From assembly GCF_000372725.1 (NCBI RefSeq), contig NW_005197722.1, forward strand, positions 1 through 64,000: a DNA stretch of 64,000 nucleotides, read 5' to 3'. Below, one piece after another: positions 33,363 through 43,900 of the stretch. A model generated the notes under the pieces. The model was not told the DNA's origin and searched no databases. It saw only the letters and a list, made by a program, of their open reading frames with translations. The stretch is from Emiliania huxleyi CCMP1516 (Eukaryota; Haptophyta; Isochrysidales; Noelaerhabdaceae). The first letter of the stretch is position 1. Each line of letters opens with the position of its first letter. The position numbers were made by a program, and so were the translations under genes.

Positions 33363-34151
33363 TCAGAATGGCGTCCGCGGTCCCGAGATATTACGTAACA
33401 AAGGTTTCCCTGGACGCTCCACAAACCCTATTGACGGCGAGGGGGGAGGGCCTGGTGGCGGAGGGGAGGGCGGCGAAGGAGAGGGTGGTGGTGGAGAGGG
33501 CGGCAAAGGAGAGGGCGGCGGCGGTGAAGGCGGTGGAGGGGACGGCGGCGGTGGAGAGGGAGGCGGGGGCGAGGGAGGAGGGCTTGATGGAGGAGGAGAG
33601 GGCGGCGGCGGCGACGGGGGAGGCGGAGAGGGTGGCGGCGGAGAGGGCGATGGCGGAAAGGGCGGCGGCGGAGATGGTGGTGGCGGAGAGGGAGGCGGAG
33701 GTGAGGGGGCGGAGAGCTTGGTGGAGGTGGAGAGGGCGGTGGTGGGGATGGTGGTGGCGGAGAGGGTGGTGGCGGGTGCGGCGGTGGAGGCGAGGGCGGT
33801 GGCGGAGACGGCGGTGGAGGCGATGGCGGTGGCGGTGACGGTGGCGGCGGAGAGGGAGGCGGAGGTGAAGGAGGTGGCGGAGACGGTGGTAGCGGAGAAG
33901 GAGGCGGAGGAGAGGGCGGAGGGCTTGGCGGCAGAGGAGAGGGAGGCGGAGGAGAGGGCGGAGGGCTTGGCGGCAGAGGAGAGGGAGGCGGGGGAGAGGG
34001 CGGAGGGCTTGGCGGCAGAGGAGAGGGAGGCGGAGGGCTTGGCGGCGGTGGAGACGGCGCCGTCAACGGGCTCGACTGAAAAAAGAAAGTAACTCGGCGC
34101 AGCGGTGTAGGCCGGCGTGACGTTCTCCCATCCCTCCACTGGAGGAGACAT
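33363..34151 (-). CDS. Ser/Pro/Ala-rich minisatellite ORF
   Basis: 262-residue frame, mainly Ser-Pro(2-4) and Ala-Ser-Leu repeats encoded by a GGCGGCGGAGGAGAG-type minisatellite (33430-34070); another minus frame over the same DNA gives almost pure SPPPP. The non-repetitive start (MSPPVEGWENVTPAYTAAPS) lies two bases from the GH18 start on the other strand. Possibly a wall-type protein, possibly just repeat DNA. Confidence 0.3.
   Translation of the reverse strand: MSPPVEGWENVTPAYTAAPSYFLFSVEPVDGAVSTAAKPSASLSSAAKPSALSPASLSSAAKPSALSSASLSSAAKPSALSSASFSATTVSATSFTSASLSAATVTATAIASTAVSATALASTAAPATTLSATTIPTTALSTSTKLSAPSPPPPSPPPPSPPPPFPPSPSPPPPSPPPPSPPPPSPPPSSPPPSPPPPSPPPPSPPPPSPPPPSPLPPSPPPPSPSPPSPPPPGPPPSPSIGFVERPGKPLLRNISGPRTPF
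33430..34070. repeat. GA-rich minisatellite related to 22380-22990
   Basis: Repeats of GGCGGAGGAGAGGGCGG type, including three long exact units around 33910-34030 (GAGGGCTTGGCGGCAGAGGA). Confidence 0.8.
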
Positions 34152-34153
34152 AC

Positions 34154-36084
34154 ATGATGTCAGTGCTGCTCCTCTCGCTCCTCACACACTCCTCCTCCGA
34201 GCCGCCTCCCTTCACCGTCGCCGCCTACCTGCCCGAGTGGCGATTCGACAGCGCCAACTATGAGCGCATCTGCAGGACCGTCAACATGCTAATCTTCTTC
34301 TCGATAGAGGTGCATGGAAATGGGACGCTCGCCGCTCTGGACCGGCTGCCGCGCCTGTCGCTGGTGCGCGAGGCGCGGCCGCACTGCAAACGAATGCTCC
34401 TCTGCGTCGGAGGAAATGGCCGCTCCGGCGGCTTCTCGGCCGCCGTCTCGAGCCGCAAGTCGCGAAGGCGATTCATCTCTGCGCTGCTGCGGCTGTGCGA
34501 AAAGGCGGGCTTCGACGGCGTCGACTACAACTGGGAGTACCCTGGCTTCGCCTTTGGCTCCGGCTACAAGTCCGAGGACGATGTCGCCCGCGACTACCAC
34601 GGCCTCCAGTACCTGCTGATTGAGACTCGGGAGGCACACCACTGCGCAGAGACAGACACGTGCACGTGGCCCCAGGAAGGGACGCCGCCGGGCCCGCACC
34701 GCACGCTCACGGGCAGTCGAGGACGGTCCACGCACGGGGTGGCACGGGACGGCGACACGGGACGGCGACACACGCAATCCGCAGCCGCCGAGTCGAGCCC
34801 GCTCGCTCCGTCAGGCGTTTGCTGCCTCTGGCCGAGTCGTGACGCTGGCCACCGCCGCATGAGACATGGAGGTGTCGGTGCTGCCCCTCTTTACCGCTGG
34901 TGGTGGTGTGAACAGGCGTACTACCCGGACAGGAAGCAGGAGACGATGCTCGGCCTCATGCCGGGCCACCCTGATCCTTCTCGGAGCCTTCTCGGAACCT
35001 TCCTGCAGGAGAGGATGCTCGGCGTCATGTCGGAGCACGTCGACGCGATGCACGCGATGGCGCACCGGCCCCGACACACCCGCGACACGCCCAGGCACTG
35101 CTCTCTTCCTGGCACTGCTCGCACCGCGCAGAACCTCGGGCGGCTGCGGGCGTGCCGCCACCGCCCCTCTCCGCCCGTCCCGCAGGCGTACGACCAGTCC
35201 GGCAGGCACAGCACGTACGCTTTCGCGGAGAAGGTTGCGGCGCAGGCGGTCGAGCTGCTGCCTCCCTCCAAGGCGCGGCGTCCTTGGGGAGGCGACTCGG
35301 AAGCGTCTCGGAGGGTCAACCCCGCACCCTCCGCACCCGCAGGTGACGCTCGGGCTTCCCTTCTACGGCCGCCACTTGCAGACCGGCGAGAGATAGAGCC
35401 GAGAGGAGCCGAGAGGGGCCGAGCGGAGCCGAGCGGAGCCGAGAGGAGCCGAGCGGAGCCGAGCGGAGCCGAGAGGAGCCGAGGTTCCCTTCGACCGGCA
35501 CGTGCAGACCGGCGGAGGGGCGGTGGACCTTTGGTAGCGAGGGCGGGGCGGGCTCTTCACCGCTCGAGGCGCGAGTAGGCGACTGGAAGAGCTACGAAGA
35601 TCTGATGAAGCCGGAAGACTTCCCGGACGGCCCGAGCGCGTCGCTGGAGGCGGACGAGGCCGGGGGCTACTACTACAATGGCCCTCTCACGATCGCGCGC
35701 AAGGCGGCGGGGAGGGGGCGGGAGGGAGGACACGCCCACTCGACCCGTCCACGACCACCCCCCCCGCTCGCCCTCCCGCAGGTGCGGCTGGCGGCGTCGC
35801 ACGGGCTGCAGGGCGTGATGGTCTGGGAGGCGGGGCAGGACTGCCGCGAGGCGCCCGTCTGGCGGCACGGCAAGGCGGCGGAGCACCCCCCAGCCCTCCT
35901 CCTCGAGCCTCGCAGCCCGCCATTCCCCCTCGACAGCCCCGTGAGGCCTCCCCGCCCCTCCTGCGCAAAGGTTGCGCACGTGCAGACCTGCCCCGAGCAA
36001 GGGCCGGGCGCGTCGCTGCTGTCGGCGATCCGCGGCGCGCTGCCGCCGTCGTCGGAGGGAGCCGGCCCGCACGACGAGTTGTGA
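34154..36084 (+). CDS. GH18 (chitinase-like) glycosidase with signal peptide
   Basis: Hydrolyses or binds beta-1,4-GlcNAc-type glycans outside the cell or in the endomembrane system. Exons: 34154-34633, 34916-35059, 35186-35272, 35343-35385, 35579-35703, 35782-35874, 35971-36084; all joins keep frame (about 361 residues, or 338 if 34940-35008 is also an intron). Signal peptide MMSVLLLSLLTHSSS; strand 1 FTVAAYLPEWRF; SxGG-like LLCVGGNGRSGG; catalytic strand FDGVDYNWEYP, with Asn where most chitinases have the third Asp (DGxDxDxE) but with the acid Glu kept; AYDQSGRHSTY; LGLPFYGRH; GVMVWEAGQD at the barrel end. Six GC-AG introns; two carry duplicated exon sequence. Confidence 0.88.
35386..35578 (+). 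other. GH18 intron with an internal exon copy and CCGAGCGGAG repeats
   Basis: Joins LQTG to DWKSYEDL (GC donor, TAG acceptor). Inside, 35484-35515 is a decayed copy of the exon end 35355-35387 (TTCCCTTC...GTGCAGACCGGCG), with tandem GAGCCGAGCGGAGCCGAGAG units between. Confidence 0.75.
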
Positions 36085-36648
36085 GCGGCTCAGAGACTGG
36101 TCGGAGCTCTCCACGCTCCCCTGATTCTATTGGACGCCTCGGGGGCGCGCCGCATGTCACGCATTCCACAACATCCAACATTGCATCAACAAGCGGCGGC
36201 GGCGTCCGGCGATATTGCCGGATTTGGGCCAATGCACAAAACAACCCGCAGCACCGGCGCGCTTCGGCCCATGGGGGAGTAGTATCGGCCAGAGTCTGCG
36301 CGCACCGTTTTCTCACCGATCTCAGTCCTTTTTGTGCGCCCCAGAGATGTGCTTTAAACGAACGTCAACAAACGAATCGCTCCGGCAGGGGGGCGCACAC
36401 TCGCAGGCCCGAGAGCGGCCGAGTGGCCAAGGGCCCCGCCGTGCAGGGGGCCGGGCCACACGACCAGGCCCACGCACCGCGCGCTCACTCAATGGTTCTC
36501 TCGCGAACTAGACACACTCCACACAGAGACGCACAAACAATCACTCGAGACATGGCGCGACGACGCCAGTAGACAGACGATCCCGCTTCCATGCTCAGCG
36601 TTCCATCCTCGGCGGCTGGCTCTCCCGCGCCGCCGCCTCTACTCAGCT

Positions 36649-38174
36649 CTACCTGCTGTCGCGCGAGTACCACACGCACCACGCCAGCCTGCGGGTAGAG
36701 GCGAGGGGCGGGCAAGGGTCGGTCGCGTGGCGCAGTGCGGGGCGCAGGCGCGTCGCTGCGCGCGGTGGTGTGCGGTGTGTGCCGGGGCGGGGCGGCGGGG
36801 GAGCGGTGTCCGCGGCACCCGACGAGCACCAGATAGCAGACGAGCATCCACCTGCGGGAATCGGGGAGAGAGGCGTCGGGGAGAGAGGCGTCGGGGAGAG
36901 AGGCGTCGGGGAGAGAGGCGTCGGGGAGAGAGGCGTCGGGGAGAGGCGTCGGGGAGAGAGACGCCGGGGAGAGGCGTCGGGGAGAGCAGGCGAGGAACCC
37001 ACCCGTCCTCCTCCTCCCGCTCCGCCACCGGGATGGGCCAGCCGTGCTCTCCTACACACGAGCAAGAGGAGGCGTCGGCGGGCGCGCGAGCAGCGGAGCG
37101 CGACCGCCCTGCTGCGCTCTCGCCCTCTTGCGACTTTGCGCCCTTTCGCGGCGACTTAGCCGCCCTCGGCGCGCCGGGAGGCGGTTGCAGCCGCGGGTCG
37201 GGCGGGTCGAGGCCGACGGTGGGCGGGGAGTCAATCTCCGGGTCGGAGAGGGAGCCTTGCGAGTCCTCGAGCGAAGCGATGTGCTGCTGCAGCCGCTCCG
37301 GGAAGTACTTTCGGTCCATGCCGAGCAGCTTCTGGATGACGTACGAGATCGGGTTCGCGTCGCTCGCGCCGGGCTGCGACGCGTCCGCGCCGCCTAGCAG
37401 CCAAGGAGAGCGAGTCGCTACTCACGCCGCCCAGCGGCCATGAAGAGCAATCGCTGCTAACCAGCAGCAGCAGCAGACCGACGCCTTCCTCCTCCGCGGC
37501 GGCCGGGCGACGGGTGGTGGGTGGGAAGGGGCTGGGACAGCCTCACCGTCGGAGTGGAAGAGGGGCGAGGCGCGCATCGCGACGACAAAGGGCTGCATGA
37601 GGAGGACCTTGGCCATTGCGTTCTGGAGGTTCGTGGCGCAATGCTTGTCGTGCTTCTTTGCTATCTTGAGCACCGCGAGGTAGTTGAGGATTAGCCACCG
37701 CAGGCACGCGTGCACCTGCTCCGTTTATGTGAGGATTAGCCACCGAGGCATCAGAGAGTGCAGAGTGCACTGCTCGTCGACTGGACAGGCGCCGACAGCG
37801 ACGCCAACTCGCCAGAGACGGATGTGTGGGCCGAGGTGTGGCACCTGCTCCTCTTGCTGCTGGCGGAGGTACGGCAGCTCCTCAGTCGCTCTTTCCCGAT
37901 CGAGCAGCTCCTTCTCCTGCCGCAGCCAGAACGCGTTGATCGACTGCAGGTCCTCGCGGATGATCTTCTTGAAGTGGCCCGTTTGGAAGATGGAGGTGAT
38001 CTCGTGGCTCGCGAGCCTAGGCTTCGAGGGCCGGGTTAGGGCCTGGATTGAGCTTGCGTCCAATACACCGCTCGCGAGCCTGCTCTTGATCAATTTCTTT
38101 AGCTGCTTGTACCTCAGCCTCGGCCAGTCGGGCGTCCCGGCCAGCTCGAGCTGGTACAGCCGGCCAAACTTCAT
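36649..38174 (-). CDS. SPX-domain protein with C-terminal membrane helix
   Basis: SPX domains sense inositol pyrophosphates and so phosphate status. Exons 38080-38174, 37845-38016, 37547-37715, 37003-37393, 36819-36851, 36649-36688 sum to 900 nt (299 residues) with perfect phase. N-terminus MKFGRLYQLELAGTPDW, then YKQLKKLIKSRL, HFKKIIREDLQSINAFWLRQ and NYLAVLKIAKKHDKH are the SPX helices with the Lys surface cluster. After a Ser/Pro-rich linker the protein ends in GWMLVCYLVLVGLAWCVWYS, one hydrophobic helix, so it is probably tail-anchored. The last two exons are only 33 and 40 nt. Intron 38017-38079 is flanked by a 12-bp duplication (AGGCTCGCGAGC), 37716-37844 by an 11-bp one (GGAGCAGGTGC); intron 36852-37002 holds 16-bp GCGTCGGGGAGAGAG repeats. 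Confidence 0.82.
36855..36985. repeat. Tandem ~15-16-bp minisatellite in SPX intron
   Basis: About eight units of GAGAGAGGCGTCGGG inside the intron 36852-37002. Confidence 0.85.
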
Positions 38175-39227
38175 GCGTCCAGCGAGCGATCAGCGCCGTT
38201 CTGGCGCACGAAGGCGGACTTGATCCAAACCGACACACAGTGTCCTCACCTCCACCAGTCGAAGGTGGTGGAGCCTCTGCTAAAGCCGTCGGTGTGAGGG
38301 GAGTGCGAAAAAAAAGGGTGGAAATCCCGACAACGTATTATTAAAAAGAAAAGAAAGGGCAAAACCAGACACGACACAATTCTTCTCAAGGTGGCAAAAT
38401 TCTCGACGGCGGGCGCGGCGGGCGCGGCGACGGGCAAAGCTCGTGCAGATATGGTCCTTCGCGCCGCGCTCTTGCGTGGGCGCTCTCGAGGCCGCCGATC
38501 AGCCTACCTGCCGACTACACCGCAGCCATGTGGCCTGCCAATTTCACTTTCAAGAGCAGCAATACGCGCTTTGTCAATCATCCGTTGAATCACACTCGCG
38601 ACCTGGGCAGCGACGTCGCTGCCCGCATTGAACTCATGACGCGCCCCGACTGGTGATGGCGTATGTTGATCGCGGCCTGCAGTGAGGAGCTACGTCGCCC
38701 GCCTCGACCTGCTCGCGGTGGCGGCGGCGGCGTCCGACGAGCGCGCGGGCGGCGTGGAGGGCTAGAGCAGGCGCAGCGGCGAGGGGGGCGCGCATGGGCC
38801 ATGGCTTATCACTTCACTTTTTCGACCAATTTTATTGCTGAACAGTTTTGTCATCAGTGTTGAATGTTGCCCATTTAGCACCCGCTCCTGACCCATCTTC
38901 CGCTCTCCCCCGATCCGCGATCGTGCGGCGCGCGCCTCGCGGGCCGTGGGACCCCACATCGGACCACTACGCGCATGGGTACCTCCCGTAAAAGGACCCG
39001 CGCCGGAGAGCGCTGTGCGGAAATACCGTAAAAGTGCATCAATGGGCAGCTGCAACCCGCTCCGGTAGAATGGCGCCGCACTCCCGCAACAACCACTCGG
39101 CAGCATCCCACGGCTAGAAAAAAATTTTTTGAGCGCGCCCTGGTTTTTTCCGTGCGCACCGCCCCGCACTATCAGCCCTGCTTATCGACTTGACCGCCTG
39201 TGCGACTTGACCGCCGGTGGCCGCCCC
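38175..39227. other. Intergenic region between SPX and CWF19 genes
   Basis: Divergent promoters. On the minus strand an A-rich AAAAAGAAAAGAAAGG tract lies ~165 bases before the SPX start. One short ORF (38528-38653) is listed separately; the rest shows no gene. Confidence 0.4.
38528..38653 (+). CDS. Short ORF (41 residues), unknown
   Basis: MWPANFTFKSSNTRFVNHPL... to TGA at 38651-38653. The frame stays open upstream with normal composition (SRPPISLPADYTAA), so it may be the last exon of a gene remnant. No family recognised. Confidence 0.25.
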
Positions 39228-40880
39228 ATGTCAGCGCTCGGCTCCATGGGCATCCGCTTCGTCTCCAAGGCGGAGATCGAGGCTGTGCAGCAGAAGGCCG
39301 ACGAGGCCCGCGCGGCGAGCCAAAAGGCGGCTGCCGCGCAACGCAAGGTGGAGGGCGAGGCGAAGCGGCAGCGCGTGGCGAGCGGCGATGCGTCATGGGT
39401 CGCGCCGGCGGTGGAGAGGCGGCTCAAGCACAAGAAGAAGGACAAGAAGGAGAAGCGCGAGAAGAAGCCGAAGAAGCACAAGCACAAGCACCGGCAGAGC
39501 GGCTCCGAGAGCAGCAGCGAGGAGGAGGAGGCGGCCGCGGCGAGGGAGGGGCAGCCCGCTGCGCCGCCGGCGGAGGCGCCGAAGAGCCGCGACGCCGCCG
39601 GGCTCGGCTTCATGAACGCGGCGCCCGCCGGCTTTGGCGCCGCCCTGGTCGGCCGGCGCGCCGGCGCGCCCGCTCCGGCCGGGCCGACCGCCGATGAGGC
39701 GGCGGCGGAGGCGAAGGCGCAGGCGAGGATCGCGCGGGAGCTGAACCCATACGCGGACGCGGCAAAGGACTCCTCGCAGTGGACGCGCGACGGAGTGGCG
39801 CGCTTCTCCCACGCTGCAAACGGAGGCGACGGCAGCGGCGGCGGCGGCAGCAGCGGCGGCGGCGGTGGCGCGCCGGTTGGTGCTGCTGCTGTGTCTCGGC
39901 CCGCCGGCACCGACGGGGGCGCGAGCTGGCGGCAGAAGCAGCTGCTCCGCGCCGTCGAGCACGCCCAGTCGAGCGGCGGCTCGCTGCAGGCGCCAGCACT
40001 TGAGAGACACTTCCGAGACACTTCCGAGACACTTCCGAGACACTTCCTCGACAGGTCGCAGACACCTCCGAGACACTTCCGAGACACGTGGTAGAGACCT
40101 CCTCGCCAACCGCCGCGAACAGGCGGTCTGCCTCGAGCGGTTCGGGAGCCTCGAGTCGCTGCCCGAGATGCGCCGCATCCAGCAGGAGCTGCAGCGGGGA
40201 GGAGGAGGAGGAGGAGCGGGCTCGCACGCGCACCTGCAGGCGACCGCAAGAGATGCGAGGAGGCTGGTAGTGGTCAGTGGTGACAGCAGCTCGCACGCGC
40301 GCACCTGCAGGCGATCGCTGAGCGGCAGAGGGAGCACCGCAGGGCCCACGGGCCGGGCGGGGAGGGGGCGGGCGGGCTCTCCCCCCCTCCCGGCGGCCTG
40401 ATGCGGCCCCGCTTGTCGGGCGGCGGAGCGTCGCGCTTCGAGCAGCGCGGCGGTGGGGAGGAGCAGCTCAACGCGTTCCAGTCGGACGGCCGCCTGCCTC
40501 ACCGCCTCCCTCGAGACGCGGGTCTCACGCGCCATGAGCGAGCAAGGGCCGTGCATGCGTAGGCAACTTCCTCACCTCCTTCCTCGAGAAGCAGCAGGAG
40601 AAGGAGCGGCTGGCGTCCCTCCCCCTGCCGGGCAGGGAGGTGCGGGAGCGAGGAGGCCCGCACGCGCCTCTCTCTTGAGACGGAAGCCGAGAGCCGCATC
40701 CCCCACCCTAGCCCCAGCCCTGTAGGCCGCACGCGCATCTCCCACTGGGACGAGAACCCGAACGCACGCTCCGGAGGCGGAGGCGGAGGCGGCGGCGGAG
40801 GCGGAGGAGGAGGAGGCGGCGGAGCCGAGGCGGCGGGCGGCGCGTCGCCTGAGCCAGACTGCGCAGATGCCAAGAGCGCG

Positions 40881-40911
<31 letters not shown>

Positions 40912-43900
40912 AGCGGCTGGCCGCGAGGGCGAGGGAGGAGGTGTGGCGAGGGAGGAGAAGGCACGGCCCGTTGCCTGAGCCTTGCCGCGCTCTTGCTGCA
41001 GGCGAGGGAGGAGCGGGTGAGGGAGGAGGAGACTCGCGCCGAGGAGAAGGCTGCGGAGCGGCGCGGCCCTTGTGTCGCGGCGCGGCGAGGGCACGCGCGC
41101 GCCCTCACCACCTTCCGCCCTCGCCCTCGCGCCAGGCGCGCGTTTCTCTACGGCGGGCGAGGGCAGGCTCGAGGAGAGGCTGCCGGCGAGGCGGCGGAGA
41201 GAGAGGCGGAGAGAGGGGCGGAGAGAGGGGCGGAGAGAGGGGCTCGTGCCCGCGGCGGTGCGGAGGGCGAGCCCGCGCGGGGCGGGGAGGCGGCGGGCGG
41301 GGCGGCGGCGGGCGGCGGCGGTGGCGGAGCCGGAGCCGGAGGTGGTGGCGGCAGCGCGCAATCGGCGCAATCGGCGCCCGCAGCGCAGGTGGAGGTGGAT
41401 GCAAACAAGCTGGCGGCAAAGGCGCTGCGAGCGAAGATGCGAGGCGACACGGCCGAGTACGAGAGGCTGCAGGCGCAGGCGGACGCGGCGGCCGCCGCCG
41501 CTCCGCCTGCTCCTCCGCCGGCTGCGGCGCCGTCTGGAGGCGGAGGAGCGGGAGGTCGAGGCACGAACGTCGAGGTGCTTGTCCTGTGGCGGGGGAGGGC
41601 GGACATGTCCATGTGCATGTCCAGGACACGTCCACGACATGTCCGAGACCTGCCCCATAGGTGCTTGTCCCGGAGGGGAGCGTTGGGATGCTCATCGGCA
41701 AAGGCGGCTCGACGATCCTGGCGAGGGAGGAGGAGCCGCGGGGCTTGCCCAGGACACGTCCAGGACACGTCCAAGACTTGTCCTGCAGGCCATGGAGAAG
41801 GAGTCGCAGGCACGCATCCGGCTGCTCTCCGAGCCGGACGCGGAGACAGGCGACGGGCGCAGCCGGCGCCCGCTGCGAGGCGGCAGGCTGCCGTTGACCC
41901 GAGGGGTTGCCTCGAGATTCAGGCGAGCGGATCGTGCTTCTGCGAGGGGAGGAGGACGCCGTCGACCGCGCGCAGGCGCTGGTCGGGGATGGGCGCTGTC
42001 CGAGGCGAGATCGGCCGAGATCGCACACCGCGCACGGGTCGAGACTAGGCGCTGATCGAGGAGCGGCTGTCCGAGGCGGCGGAGCGGGAGGCGCGCGGAG
42101 GCAAGGGGCGGGGCGGCAAGAAGCTCAAGCGGCGCCGGCCAGACAGGGCCCGGCCGGCGGCGGTCGAGATGGTGCCAGCGTTCGACGCGGCGGCCAGACG
42201 CTCGAGGTGGTCGAGCGGCCACGAGCGGCGTGTCTTCACACGTCTGGCCGTGAGCAGGCGACCGGGCAGCTCAAGGTGGTCGAGCGGCGCGTCGAGGCGA
42301 GCGAGCGGGCGGGCAGGAGGACCGGGAGGTCGGCCGAGATCAGCCGAGATCAGCCGAGATCAGCCGAGACTAGGCGAGCGAGGCGGCGGGCGGGCGGGGC
42401 GGCGGCAGCGAGAGCGACGGCGAGGAGGCGCTGTCGACGCGGCGGCCAAAGCGCGTGCAGCGGTTCGACAAGGGGTCGGGCGAGCGGACAAAGTACTTTC
42501 GAGACGACGACGCCGGCGCGTCGCTCTCGTCGGCCTCCGAGGGGGGCGCGGCGAGGAGTCGAGCGTTGATCATGCGGACGGCTCCGCAGGCGCGTCGCTC
42601 TCGTCGCTCTACGAGGAGGCGCGGCGCGGCGCCGGCAAGACGATCGACGACCACTACGCCGACAACGTTGCGCGGGCAGGCCGCAAGTACAAGGGGCCGG
42701 CCAGTGCGGACGACGAGTACGACAACGACGGCGGCGTCGAGATGCGAGCGTCTCGGCCGAGCCAGGAGGGCGTGTCCCGGACAGGCCCACGACACGTCCA
42801 CGCGCCCACAGGCACGAGTCTCGCCTCAGCCGCAAGTCGGACGCGAAAAGGAAGCAGGCGGAGGCGTCGCAGCAGGCACCGTCTTCCTAGACGCTTCCTA
42901 GACGCTTCCTAGACGCTTCCTAGACACTTCCTCTGGAGGCGGCGCAGCGGGCGGCGGTCCAGAGGCGGCGGGGTGCGCTCTTGGACCCTTTCTCTCCCCC
43001 TCTCGCAAACTGTCTCTCGTAGGCGGCGGCCGAGAGGCGGCAGGGCGCCCTCGAGCAGACGGCGGAGAAGCGCTTCAACGAGCGGAAGCATCTCGTCGTA
43101 GCGCTGGGCGAGCTTGTACTGTCGCGCGCTGCAGGAGGAGCCGGGTTGACCCGAGGTGCCGAGGCTGTAGGAGAGCACGTCTACTTGCGGCTGCAGGACA
43201 AGGCACCCATCGGGCTCGGGCATTGCGTCATCGAGCCGATCGAGCACGTCCCCTCTCACGTCGAGGCCCTCTCCCCCCCTCTCTCTCCCCCTCTCTCCCT
43301 CTCTCCCCCTCTCTCCCGCTCCCCGCGTTGTGCTCGCATCATTTCCCTAGATGATCTTGTTCCTGTTTTCTGATCCTTTTTATCGTTTTCTGTTTCTGAG
43401 CTTTTAATTATTGTGCGCATCATCCCCTGCATATCGGCTGTTTGTCTGTTTACCCCCGGGNNNNNNNNNNNNNNNNNNNNNNNNNNNNNNNNNNNNNNNN
43501 NNNNNNNNNNNNNNNNNNNNNNNNNNNNNNNNNNNNNNNNNNNNNNNNNNNNNNNNNNNNTCCAAAAGTGCCTGTTGCGCATGTTTGCGGCGCGTGGGGC
43601 GCAGCTGGTGTCGCTCGAGCAGCTCGGCGACTGTGCGTGGTTGGGCGTCTGAACCGGACGGATCACGAACAGGTCTTTCTCGAGCAGCACTTGCGCCTCG
43701 GCAGCGCCGGGCTGCCCTCGCGAGACACGATGGCGATCGAGTGCATCCCTCTGCCGGCGCGCGACGCGGCCGCCGCGCCAGGCTACTTCAAAAAGGCGCC
43801 GAGGTCGAGCGGGGCGAGGAGAGGGGGGAGGAGAGGGGGGAGGAGAGGGGGGAGGAGAGGGGAGGAGAGGGGGGGGGTCACGCCTCCCTGCTGCAGGGGG

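Noticed and set aside
42939..42950. 12-nt CWF19 microexon as certain
   Set aside because: Both flanking introns fit and keep phase, but skipping it also keeps the frame, so it stays provisional.
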